This document shows, piece after piece, positions 1-5,383 of a stretch of 5,384 nt of DNA. The notes beneath the pieces are model-generated. The model made no database searches. It was given only the letters and a program-made list of their open reading frames with translations, and was not told the origin of the DNA. The DNA is from Anaerolineales bacterium (GTDB lineage: Bacteria > Chloroflexota > Anaerolineae > Anaerolineales > E44-bin32). A program made the translations under genes and the position numbers. The stretch spans positions 790 to 6,173 of the forward strand of contig WVZH01000196.1 in NCBI GenBank assembly GCA_011772595.1, read 5' to 3'. How positions within the stretch are numbered: position 1 is the stretch's first letter; the number at the start of each line of letters is the position of its first letter.

Positions 1-873
1 ACGCGTCGCCTCACGCGCGGCCTCAAGGGTGGCATTTCCGATCTGTGATCTGAACAGGACCTCATGACCGTGCTCGAAAGAGATATAGGAGTAGCGCGTT
101 AATCCAAGCTCAAAATCACCAGTAGCAATGCCGTATATGAGCACATAACCGTAAACGATGATGACGAAGGGTAAGATTATGGCCGTGAGGGATCTGGCCC
201 TTTCTCTTGCGGATTTAACGGAGGAGAACGTGACTGCGGTGCTGATGATGACGAAAGGGATGAAGAGTACCAAGCCATCACCTCTCGACAGTGTCGCCAC
301 ACCCAGCAAGAGCGATGTAACGACTAAATTGCGGATATTCCTTTTCTTAATGAAGAACAAGAATTGCCATAAGCTGAAGGCAGACATGGCAGCGAAGAGG
401 GCATCGCTGGGATTCAAAAAAAGTTCCGTCAGGAGCGGGCTTACGAGCATGATTCCAGCCGCGATGAGTGGAGGTGAGAAATCCGCCAGCTGTTCAGCAA
501 CGAGATAGGCACCCCACCAAGTAAGACAAAAGATGGCCAATCGTCCCAGGGTGGCGACGTGAATGATCCAGAACGGAGCATTCTTTACTGGCAGATAGGC
601 GAGCGCATAGAGAAGTGCCAGAAAAGGATGGCCGGCCACGTTTGGGAGGTCACCACTCGCTAGTTCTCTCCCTGAGTTGATGTGGATCATCTCGTCGAAT
701 GGACCGAGATCTATCAAACTCGGATTCAAAACAGGTGCAATCAGGAACAAATTCAACACGAAGAAAAGAAAGGGTAGTGTACGTGGATTGTCCTTCAACC
801 TCTGGGCAAATCGTTGTGCGATCCAAGGTAACCCTCGCTCACCTGTGCTCTTCCCTGCAACTGTTTGACCCAT
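1..873 (-). CDS. Polytopic membrane protein, GT-C type glycosyltransferase-like, N-terminal part (cut by window edge)
   Basis: Reading leftwards from ATG at 873, the frame stays open for 291 codons to the window edge, so the C-terminus is missing. The start is supported by GGAGGA at 886-881, seven bases upstream. The protein has a short basic N-terminus (about 1-31), then hydrophobic segments at about 32-50, 82-94, 101-126, 135-152, 155-175, 182-195, 199-216 and 228-249. After the first segment comes an acidic loop with PFDEMIHINSGREL (58-71). At 195-203 LSRGDGLVL resembles the xRPEGLL stretch of GT39/PMT-like enzymes. An acidic first extracytoplasmic loop on a multi-pass protein is typical of GT-C transferases that use polyprenyl-phosphate sugars outside the membrane. 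I infer a role in cell-surface glycan or protein glycosylation; donor and acceptor cannot be told. It is transcribed away from the other genes and has no evident link with them. It could instead be an uncharacterised GT-C-fold membrane protein without proven transferase activity. The coding call is firm, the family less so. Confidence 0.82.
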   Translation of the reverse strand, partial: MGQTVAGKSTGERGLPWIAQRFAQRLKDNPRTLPFLFFVLNLFLIAPVLNPSLIDLGPFDEMIHINSGRELASGDLPNVAGHPFLALLYALAYLPVKNAPFWIIHVATLGRLAIFCLTWWGAYLVAEQLADFSPPLIAAGIMLVSPLLTELFLNPSDALFAAMSAFSLWQFLFFIKKRNIRNLVVTSLLLGVATLSRGDGLVLFIPFVIISTAVTFSSVKSARERARSLTAIILPFVIIVYGYVLIYGIATGDFELGLTRYSYISFEHGHEVLFRSQIGNATLEAAREATR

Positions 874-880
874 GGTTGAC

Positions 881-886
881 TCCTCC
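881..886 (-). promoter_or_regulatory. Ribosome binding site of the GT-C-like gene
   Basis: GGAGGA on the minus strand lies seven bases before the ATG at 873. It fixes that start against the overlapping, differently framed minus-strand ORF that begins near 1043. Confidence 0.75.
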
Positions 887-937
887 AACAGTCCCGGATC
901 TCTGCCCCTTCATCCGATGAATCCAATAGGATAGTGT

Positions 938-955
938 GATCAAGTATACTTGATC
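938..955. promoter_or_regulatory. Perfect 18-bp palindrome, candidate operator
   Basis: GATCAAGTATACTTGATC equals its own reverse complement over all 18 bases; the flanking pair breaks the symmetry. It lies 65 bases upstream of the GT-C-like start codon. Its centre contains TATACT on both strands, which is close to a sigma-70 -10 hexamer, although I found no good -35 element at the right distance on either strand. An uninterrupted palindrome without a loop or T-tract fits a dimeric regulator's binding site better than a terminator. This is an inference from symmetry and position only. Confidence 0.4.
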
Positions 956-1147
956 TTGGGATCGGGATAGTCTGAACCTGGGAGATGGAAAAACTGCGTG
1001 AAACACCTCTCAAGTACCCTATTATTTTTCGGTTGAATCCCACGTGGTAATCTATCTGTTGGGTTTGAAGAGACCCTTAATGAGGCTAATTCTCTACCAC
1101 TGCGACGCATCACGAATACAGAGAAAAATCTCTATAGATGGTGACGG

Positions 1148-1176
1148 TTGTGAGAAGGTAATCTATCCGATTTAAT
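1148..1176 (+). promoter_or_regulatory. Candidate sigma-70-type promoter for yggS
   Basis: TTGTGA (1148-1153, four of six matches to TTGACA) and TTTAAT (1171-1176, five of six matches to TATAAT) are separated by exactly 17 bases. This would start transcription near 1183 and leave a leader of about 45 bases before the ATG at 1228. The promoter consensus is borrowed from well-studied bacteria and may not hold in this organism. Confidence 0.3.
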
Positions 1177-1227
1177 GTAAACTGTGTACAAGATAGCAAC
1201 ATTCCTAAGCACCCTGATTAAATCCTT

Positions 1228-1887
1228 ATGTTTGATATTAAAGAAGCTGTCAGGAATCTTTTAGAAACTATTCCCCCACACGTGATTCTGGTAGCGGCAG
1301 CCAAAGGTCGCAGTCTCGATGAAGTTGTTCAAGCGATCGAGGCTGGAATTACCCACGTTGGGCACAACTATGTGCAGGATGCGCTGCCAATGGTCGAAGC
1401 GTTAGGTCACGAAGGAATGTGGCATATGATTGGCCATTTGCAACGTAATAAGGTCAAAAAGGCGATTCACACCTTTGACTTAATTGAGACAGTTGATTCA
1501 CTGAGATTGGCGAAAGCCATTAACCGTCATTGTGCCAATGCCGGGAAAATCATGCCCGTGTTAGTGGAGATCAACAGCGGGGGAGAAACCAGCAAAACCG
1601 GCGTGTTGCCTGAAGATGTCGATGACCTGGTAATTTCGATGGCCAAATTAGATCACATCCGATTGCTTGGTCTGATGACGATGGGTCCCCGTTTTGGTGA
1701 CCCAGATCGCGCGCGCCCCTATTTTTCAGCCACGCGTGAGGCGTTTATCCGGATCTCCGCAATGAACCTTCCCAATGTCACGATGCGTTACCTTTCGATG
1801 GGCATGAGCAATAGCTACAAGGTGGCCATTGAGGAGGGCGCCAATGTCGTGCGCATCGGAACAAAGATCTTTGGACCGCATATTTGA
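1228..1887 (+). CDS. yggS: YggS/PROSC family pyridoxal 5'-phosphate homeostasis protein
   Basis: This 219-residue protein is a single alanine-racemase-like TIM barrel, slightly shorter than E. coli YggS (about 234). The family binds PLP but has no known enzymatic turnover; it buffers PLP and affects amino-acid and vitamin B6 homeostasis in the cytoplasm. Visible signatures are the PLP lysine K26 in ILVAAAKGRS, GHNYVQD (45-51), WHMIGHLQRNK (65-75), VEINSGGETSKTG (113-125), GLMTMGP (148-154), LSMGMSNS (189-196) and VVRIGTKIFG (207-216). Three positions differ from the usual family sequence: GEN is GHN (H46), the acidic pair after GMS is NS (195-196), and the GST before VRIG is GAN (204-206), in the phosphate-binding part of the barrel. 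There is no clear Shine-Dalgarno sequence before the ATG, but the N-terminus fits a YggS truncated of its first few residues. It is the first rightward gene and precedes the small ORF/AOR pair by 134 bases. Cotranscription is possible but unproven. The family call is very secure. Confidence 0.95.
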   Translation: MFDIKEAVRNLLETIPPHVILVAAAKGRSLDEVVQAIEAGITHVGHNYVQDALPMVEALGHEGMWHMIGHLQRNKVKKAIHTFDLIETVDSLRLAKAINRHCANAGKIMPVLVEINSGGETSKTGVLPEDVDDLVISMAKLDHIRLLGLMTMGPRFGDPDRARPYFSATREAFIRISAMNLPNVTMRYLSMGMSNSYKVAIEEGANVVRIGTKIFGPHI

Positions 1888-1968
1888 TTACCTTCAAGTG
1901 CTGGGGGAAGCAATCGCATCGTAAAATCGGTAGGTAAAGGTGACCTTAGCGTCTGATCCAACGCAGCC

Positions 1969-1988
1969 CTGCAGACGAATTTCTGCAG
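1969..1988. repeat. Short inverted repeat in the gap after yggS
   Basis: CTGCAGA (1969-1975) and TCTGCAG (1982-1988) form a 7-bp stem around the loop CGAATT. No T-run follows, so it is a poor intrinsic terminator. It could act as an attenuating or RNA-stabilising hairpin between yggS and the downstream pair, or be incidental. Confidence 0.3.
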
Positions 1989-2021
1989 CGAGTTGGAGAT
2001 GGTATTCCACATATTGGGGAA

Positions 2022-2213
2022 ATGGATCATGCTCGTGGTGGCGACCGCGTACAAGTCGTGGTCGGAGTGTGTAAATTGGCAGACCCTGATTGCCCTTTTC
2101 TCGGGCAGGAAGGGACGATCATCACACTTGCTCATGACGTTTCCAAATTCAAACGGCGCTACAATCTAAAGATGGCCCTTTTTCCTGCGGGCTTGGAATG
2201 GAGGCTAAAATGA
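2022..2213 (+). CDS. Small uncharacterised protein translationally coupled to the AOR gene
   Basis: This 63-residue protein is not one I recognise. It starts MDHARGGDRV and ends LEWRLK. It has no membrane segment or signal peptide. GDRVQVVVGV (7-16) followed by FLGQEGTIITL (26-36) resembles the GDxVxVxxG...GxxGxV pattern of KOW/SH3-like small beta barrels, which is only a fold guess. It contains two cysteines (C17 and C24, in VCKLADPDC) and lacks the C-terminal Gly-Gly of MoaD/ThiS. The best argument that it is real is the junction: its TGA (2211-2213) overlaps the ATG of the AOR gene (2210) as ATGA, and the AOR's ribosome binding site lies inside its last codons. The ATG at 2022 is the only in-frame ATG in the open stretch from 1950. 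No Shine-Dalgarno sequence is well placed before it, so the true start could be non-ATG and further upstream. An accessory role for the oxidoreductase (assembly, partner, regulation) is inferred only from the coupling. Confidence 0.62.
   Translation: MDHARGGDRVQVVVGVCKLADPDCPFLGQEGTIITLAHDVSKFKRRYNLKMALFPAGLEWRLK
2200..2204 (+). promoter_or_regulatory. Ribosome binding site that decides the AOR start
   Basis: GGAGG lies five bases before the ATG at 2210. A more upstream in-frame ATG at 2198 would add only four residues (MEAK) and would use this site as coding sequence with no comparable site before it. The ATG at 2210, overlapping the preceding TGA, is preferred. Confidence 0.75.
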
Positions 2214-4375
2214 CGTCGACAACAACATTGGAGGAACTCAAAGCAGCACATCGATTGCTGGGGGAGTATCGTTTCGAAACGAGGCCCGTCGATCGTGGGT
2301 ACGCTGACCGCACGCTCCACATCAACCTCAGCGACAATTCCATATCAGAAAAACCGGTCACACAGAAGATGAAAGACGTATTCACTGGTGGGCGAGGCTT
2401 CGCGCTCTGGTTGCTTTGGAACGCTGTGGATGGCGACACGCGTTGGGATGATCCGCAGAATGAATTGATCATCGCTGGTGGACCCATCGGCGGGATCACA
2501 GCCTACCCTGGATCCGGTAAATCGACGGTCGTCACCATCTCCCCTCTCACTCACTCGGTCGTCGACAGTAATGTCGGAGGCTACTTCGGACCGTATCTCA
2601 AATTCTCCGGCTTTGACGCGCTTGAGATTCAGGGCAAAGCTGAGAAGGATGTGATTATTCTCATCGATGGCGACGAAGGACGTGTCACGATCGAGGAAGC
2701 ACCGCTCGAGGAGCTGAACACACACATCCTGAGCGAGCAACTCACGGCGATGTTCGCCATGGATGAAAAGGATCAGAAGAATATCTCCGTTGTGTCGGCA
2801 GGGCAGGGCGCGGACCACGTGTTTTATTCCTGTCTCAATTTCAGTTGGTACGATCCGCGGCGCGATGCCGTACGCGTGAAGCAAGCGGGGCGAGGTGGCA
2901 CTGGGAGGGTTTTTCGTGATAAGGGTCTGAAGGCCATCGTGGTTCGTTTCAGCGACCTCACAGGGAGCAGCAACAACCCGGCAGACATGTCCTTGATTCG
3001 TAAAGCGGGGAAGCGAATCAACAAAGAGATTGTCGAATTCGACGACGCGCAGAACCAGATGCGCAAGGTCGGAACTCCTTTTCTGGTCGAGATCATGGAC
3101 CATTTCGACCTGCTCCCCGTGCACAACTTCCGCTTTGGTTCACACCCTGATACCCATAAAATCGATTCGAGCGTCTGGAAAAGTAAATTCACGCAGGATG
3201 TGGTAGACGGTTGTTGGATGGGTTGCACATTGTCGTGTTCACACGCTGTGGACCACTTCCACTTGCAAACGGGGCCGTATAGGGGTGAAGCTGTTATGGT
3301 CGATGGACCTGAGTACGAAACCGTTGCCGGGTTGGGCTCCAACATAGGCGTGTTCGATCCATTGGCGATCATCGAGATGAATTTCTATGCCGATACCTAC
3401 GGCATCGATACGATCAGCCTGGCTACTTCGATTGCCCTCACCATGGAATGCTTCGAGGTGGGGATGATCACACTGGAGCATACTGGTGGATTGAAGTTAA
3501 CCTGGGGGAATGCTGAGGCTGCACTCGAACTCATCCACCAAATGGCGCGTGGGGAAGGTTTCGGTGCCATCGTGGGGCAAGGGGTACGCCGCATGAAGCA
3601 GCACTTCGCTGAGGTTTACAAGGGTGATCCGCAATTCTTGCATGACATCGGCATGGAGAACAAGGGTCTCGAGTTCTCAGAATACGTCACCAAGGAGTCG
3701 TTGGCCCAGCAGGGCGGCTACGCCATGACGCTCAAAGGCGCCCAACACGACGAAGCCTGGCTCATCTTCATGGATCAGGTCAACAACCAACTGCCGACGT
3801 TCGAGGATAAGGCGGAGGCTTTGCATTATTTCCCGATGTGGCGAACGTGGTTCAGCTTGCATGGGCTTTGCAAGCTCCCCTGGAACGACATTATCCCGGA
3901 GGGTAATGATCAGACGGACGAGCCTGCGAAAATCCCTGAACATGTGGAGAATTACACCTGGCTTTACGAAGGCCTTACGGGGACACCGGTAACGGCCGAT
4001 GATTTGGTGCTTCAATCCGAGCGCGTGTACAACTTCCAACGTGTCTTCAACTTGAAGATGGGATTCGGCACCCGTGATCACGACTATCCACCGTATCGCG
4101 CGGTGGGACCCGTCACTGTTGAAGAGTACGAATCCCGTGCCGAGCGGTACGACAGCCAATTGAATGAGCATGCCGGTGTGGATTCGCAAGGCATGTCGAC
4201 TGAGGAAAAGATGGCGGCGCTACGCAAATTCCGGGAAGAGCGGTACGAACAATTGATGGATGCAGTTTACGAGCGCAGGGGATGGGATAAGGACGGCGTG
4301 CCCTCGCTGGCGATGGTGGAGCGCCTGGGGATCGATTTCCCGGACGTGGTGGAGTTGATCCAAAGTCGTTCGTGA
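2210..4375 (+). CDS. Aldehyde ferredoxin oxidoreductase family protein (tungsten/molybdenum bis-pterin enzyme), divergent
   Basis: At 721 residues it exceeds P. furiosus AOR (605, compared from memory). The family oxidises aldehydes or reduces carboxylic acids with ferredoxin, using a tungsto- or molybdo-bispterin and one [4Fe-4S] cluster in the cytoplasm. The N-terminal AOR domain shows GGRGFALWLL (from 60), TAYPGSGKS, SPLTHSVVDSNVGGYFG and GRGGTGRVFRDKGLKAI. The cluster cysteines are C335, C339 and C343 (GCWMGCTLSC) plus C554 (HGLCK). Equivalents of Pyrococcus catalytic Glu313 and His448 are present as E370 (GPEYET) and H513 (GAQH). The first pterin motif is DTYGID (395-400). Departures: the usual CxxC spacing is CxxxC, the second DxxGLC motif reads SLHGLC (549-554), and the ExxH iron motif is ExxF (E389, F392). 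Extra length comes from about 28 N-terminal residues and a charged helical insertion near 630-680 before the family C-terminus (YERRGWDKDGVP...LGI). It is coupled to the small upstream gene through ATGA and followed by a strong hairpin. Substrate and metal are unknown. Family certain, aldehyde specificity not. Confidence 0.93.
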   Translation: MTSTTTLEELKAAHRLLGEYRFETRPVDRGYADRTLHINLSDNSISEKPVTQKMKDVFTGGRGFALWLLWNAVDGDTRWDDPQNELIIAGGPIGGITAYPGSGKSTVVTISPLTHSVVDSNVGGYFGPYLKFSGFDALEIQGKAEKDVIILIDGDEGRVTIEEAPLEELNTHILSEQLTAMFAMDEKDQKNISVVSAGQGADHVFYSCLNFSWYDPRRDAVRVKQAGRGGTGRVFRDKGLKAIVVRFSDLTGSSNNPADMSLIRKAGKRINKEIVEFDDAQNQMRKVGTPFLVEIMDHFDLLPVHNFRFGSHPDTHKIDSSVWKSKFTQDVVDGCWMGCTLSCSHAVDHFHLQTGPYRGEAVMVDGPEYETVAGLGSNIGVFDPLAIIEMNFYADTYGIDTISLATSIALTMECFEVGMITLEHTGGLKLTWGNAEAALELIHQMARGEGFGAIVGQGVRRMKQHFAEVYKGDPQFLHDIGMENKGLEFSEYVTKESLAQQGGYAMTLKGAQHDEAWLIFMDQVNNQLPTFEDKAEALHYFPMWRTWFSLHGLCKLPWNDIIPEGNDQTDEPAKIPEHVENYTWLYEGLTGTPVTADDLVLQSERVYNFQRVFNLKMGFGTRDHDYPPYRAVGPVTVEEYESRAERYDSQLNEHAGVDSQGMSTEEKMAALRKFREERYEQLMDAVYERRGWDKDGVPSLAMVERLGIDFPDVVELIQSRS

Positions 4376-4413
4376 ATCCTGATTCTGTGACTTTTGATCA
4401 GTTTTGACATCGC

Positions 4414-4442
4414 AAGACGCCCGGCGACCCCCCGGGCGTCTT
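4414..4442 (+). terminator. Rho-independent terminator after the AOR gene
   Basis: An 11-bp perfect stem, AAGACGCCCGG (4414-4424) paired with CCGGGCGTCTT (4432-4442), encloses the 7-base loop CGACCCC, 38 bases after the AOR stop. The T-tract is short (CTTTAC), but the GC-rich stem at the 3' end of a gene makes termination the best reading. The inverse strand has a run of A/T before it (TGTAAAG), so it could also serve the convergent gene. Confidence 0.75.
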
Positions 4443-4462
4443 TACAATTCGATAGTACCGGA

Positions 4463-4478
4463 GCGCAATTATTTGCGC
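4463..4478. repeat. Intergenic hairpin GCGCAA/TTGCGC
   Basis: GCGCAA (4463-4468) and TTGCGC (4473-4478) form a 6-bp stem with the loop TTAT. CCCCTAC follows on the plus strand, the same edge sequence (CGCCCCTA) that closes the larger palindrome at 4507-4530. The two may belong to one compound intergenic repeat. Confidence 0.45.
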
Positions 4479-4506
4479 CCCTACACTTCCGTCATGTGGA
4501 GCGTAA

Positions 4507-4530
4507 AGGGGCGACCGACCGGTCGCCCCT
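4507..4530 (-). terminator. GGGGCGACC palindrome, possible terminator of the CooC-like gene or dispersed repeat
   Basis: AGGGGCGACC (4507-4516) and GGTCGCCCCT (4521-4530) form a perfect 10-bp stem with a 4-base loop. On the minus strand it lies 35 bases beyond the cooC-like stop codon and is followed by a short TTA, giving CCCCTTTACG, a weak U-tract. It can therefore terminate the leftward transcript. The sequence also has the look of dispersed intergenic palindromes with GTAGGGGCGACC-like ends seen in several environmental bacteria. The two readings are compatible. Confidence 0.5.
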
Positions 4531-4565
4531 ATGTGTTCAAGCGAATTCTGGCGTGGCGATCGGTT

Positions 4566-5348
4566 TCAAACGTCTTCTTGTTGCGCCTCCAAGAACGCTA
4601 CGATTTCACGCGCCGCCTGTGCCATCTCGGGCGCCAGGTCGAAGACCGCTTCACCCTCACGATCTGCCTGTCGGACGCGCGGGTCATCCGCTAGATAGCC
4701 GATCACCGGCAGTCCGGGGGCGTTGACCTCGATAAAAGCAAGGTCATCTTCGCCTTGGACCTTGCTACCCACGATGAACAAGTTCATTAGCTTGATGTCT
4801 TCAGCCAGAGATTTTATCTGCGCTGCCGTGGCCAGGCTACGCGCCGTCGGTTCGACAACAATGAGCATAGCATCGACAGCGGCTGCAGTTGCACGACCCA
4901 GATGTTCAACCCCTGCGTACATATCGAGCAGCACCACTTCGTCACGGCGTAACAGAACGTGTGTCGTCAACGCGCGCAGAATGGCGCTCTCCGGACAGAT
5001 GCACCCGGAACCTCCGAGTTCAACGGCACCCAATTCGAGCAGGTGCACGCCGCGATGCTCGGCTGAGAAGCGGTCGGGGAGGTCGTCGACGCGCGGGTTA
5101 AGCTTGAAGTAGCCGCCCACAGTCCCAGGTTGTGCGCCTGTGCGCTCGAAGATCAGATCCTCCATACGGGCAATAGGCGTCAGGCTCTCTAGCTTCTCTT
5201 CAGGGAAGGCGAGGGCATCACCCAAGCATGGGGAAGGATCGGCATCGATGGCAAGGACTTTATAGCCCATCTCGGCATAAGTGAGGGCGAGAAGCGAAGT
5301 AAGTGTGGTTTTTCCCACACCGCCTTTACCGGTGATGGCGATTTTCAT
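4566..5348 (-). CDS. cooC: CooC-like nickel-insertion ATPase (MinD/ParA-type P-loop, SIMIBI class)
   Basis: This 260-residue protein has the normal length of CooC, the ATP-dependent dimer that helps load nickel into CODH (and acetyl-CoA synthase in related proteins). It begins MKIAITGKGGVGKTT, with a deviant Walker A motif (7-14) including the signature lysine K8 and the P-loop lysine K13. Next come VLAIDADPSPCLGDAL (31-46, switch I Asp region), the CxC motif GSGCICPESA (C116 and C118), which in CooC binds metal at the dimer interface, and a switch II/Walker B region VVLLDMYAGVEHLGR (138-152, D142). VVEPTARSL (164-172) and GYLADDPRV (217-225) match family positions. The CxC motif separates it from MinD, ParA and NifH. 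No CODH gene is seen. It converges with the AOR gene, so the two are not cotranscribed. The start codon has only a weak GAG eight bases upstream and may be coupled to an upstream gene. It could be a CooC paralogue serving another metalloenzyme. Confidence 0.9.
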   Translation of the reverse strand: MKIAITGKGGVGKTTLTSLLALTYAEMGYKVLAIDADPSPCLGDALAFPEEKLESLTPIARMEDLIFERTGAQPGTVGGYFKLNPRVDDLPDRFSAEHRGVHLLELGAVELGGSGCICPESAILRALTTHVLLRRDEVVLLDMYAGVEHLGRATAAAVDAMLIVVEPTARSLATAAQIKSLAEDIKLMNLFIVGSKVQGEDDLAFIEVNAPGLPVIGYLADDPRVRQADREGEAVFDLAPEMAQAAREIVAFLEAQQEDV

Positions 5349-5383
5349 ATAAGATGCTCAAACTTTCTGTTCTCGCGTACGAC
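5345..5383 (-). CDS. Possible C-terminal end of a gene upstream of the CooC-like gene (cut by window edge)
   Basis: One minus-strand frame entering from the right edge reads VVRENRKFEHLI and stops with a TGA (5347-5345) that overlaps the cooC-like ATG as ATGA. A second frame reads RRTREQKV and stops at 5358, nine bases before that ATG. Either could be the tail of an upstream operon member, which would explain the weak ribosome binding site of the CooC-like gene. With about a dozen codons visible the frame cannot be decided and no function can be given. Confidence 0.22.
   Translation of the reverse strand, partial: VVRENRKFEHLI

Larger units (their letters stand above)
874..1227. other. Divergent intergenic region between the GT-C-like gene and yggS
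   Basis: No convincing gene lies in these 354 bases. The stretch holds the ribosome binding site of the leftward gene, a perfect 18-bp palindrome (938-955), an 11-base direct repeat GGTAATCTATC (1046-1056 and 1157-1167), a small AGAGA/TCTCT hairpin with an AAAA loop (1120-1133), and a plausible rightward promoter (1148-1176). It is visibly more AT-rich than the AOR gene, as expected for a region with promoters on both sides. I saw no tRNA or recognisable riboswitch. Confidence 0.6.

Noticed and set aside
158..508. Plus-strand 116-codon ORF in the left part
   Set aside because: It is antisense to the continuous GT-C-like frame, which has regular hydrophobic segments and a good start site.
795..1043. 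Minus-strand 82-codon ORF overlapping the start of the GT-C-like gene
   Set aside because: It is in another frame, has no good ribosome binding site, crosses the palindrome and promoter region, and its sequence shows no protein-like pattern. The GGAGGA-preceded ATG at 873 in the other frame opens a clear membrane protein.
1916..2021. Separate promoter for the small ORF and AOR
   Set aside because: TAAAAT at 1922-1927 resembles a -10 element, but no acceptable -35 hexamer lies 16-18 bases upstream, so it is not supported.
2022..2213. Small ORF as a MoaD/ThiS-like sulfur carrier, often found beside AOR genes
   Set aside because: The C-terminus is EWRLK, with no Gly-Gly, and the hydrophobic pattern does not suggest a ubiquitin-like fold.
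2345..3124. Minus-strand 259-codon ORF antisense to the AOR gene
   Set aside because: Long antisense ORFs arise readily opposite strongly coding sequence with biased codons. The plus strand here matches AOR motifs throughout and the minus translation shows no family signature.
3677..4189. Minus-strand 170-codon ORF antisense to the AOR gene
   Set aside because: Same situation: it lies wholly within conserved AOR coding sequence and has no recognisable motif or ribosome binding site.
4414..4530. CRISPR array, because several GC-rich repeats occur close together
   Set aside because: The elements are individual palindromes of different sequence and length, without regular spacers or repeated identical units.
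4394..5112. Several plus-strand ORFs over the 3' intergenic region and the CooC-like gene
   Set aside because: They cross the terminator and palindromes or run antisense to a clear CooC-like protein. Their translations are low-complexity and Arg/Ser/Pro-rich, as expected of shadow frames.
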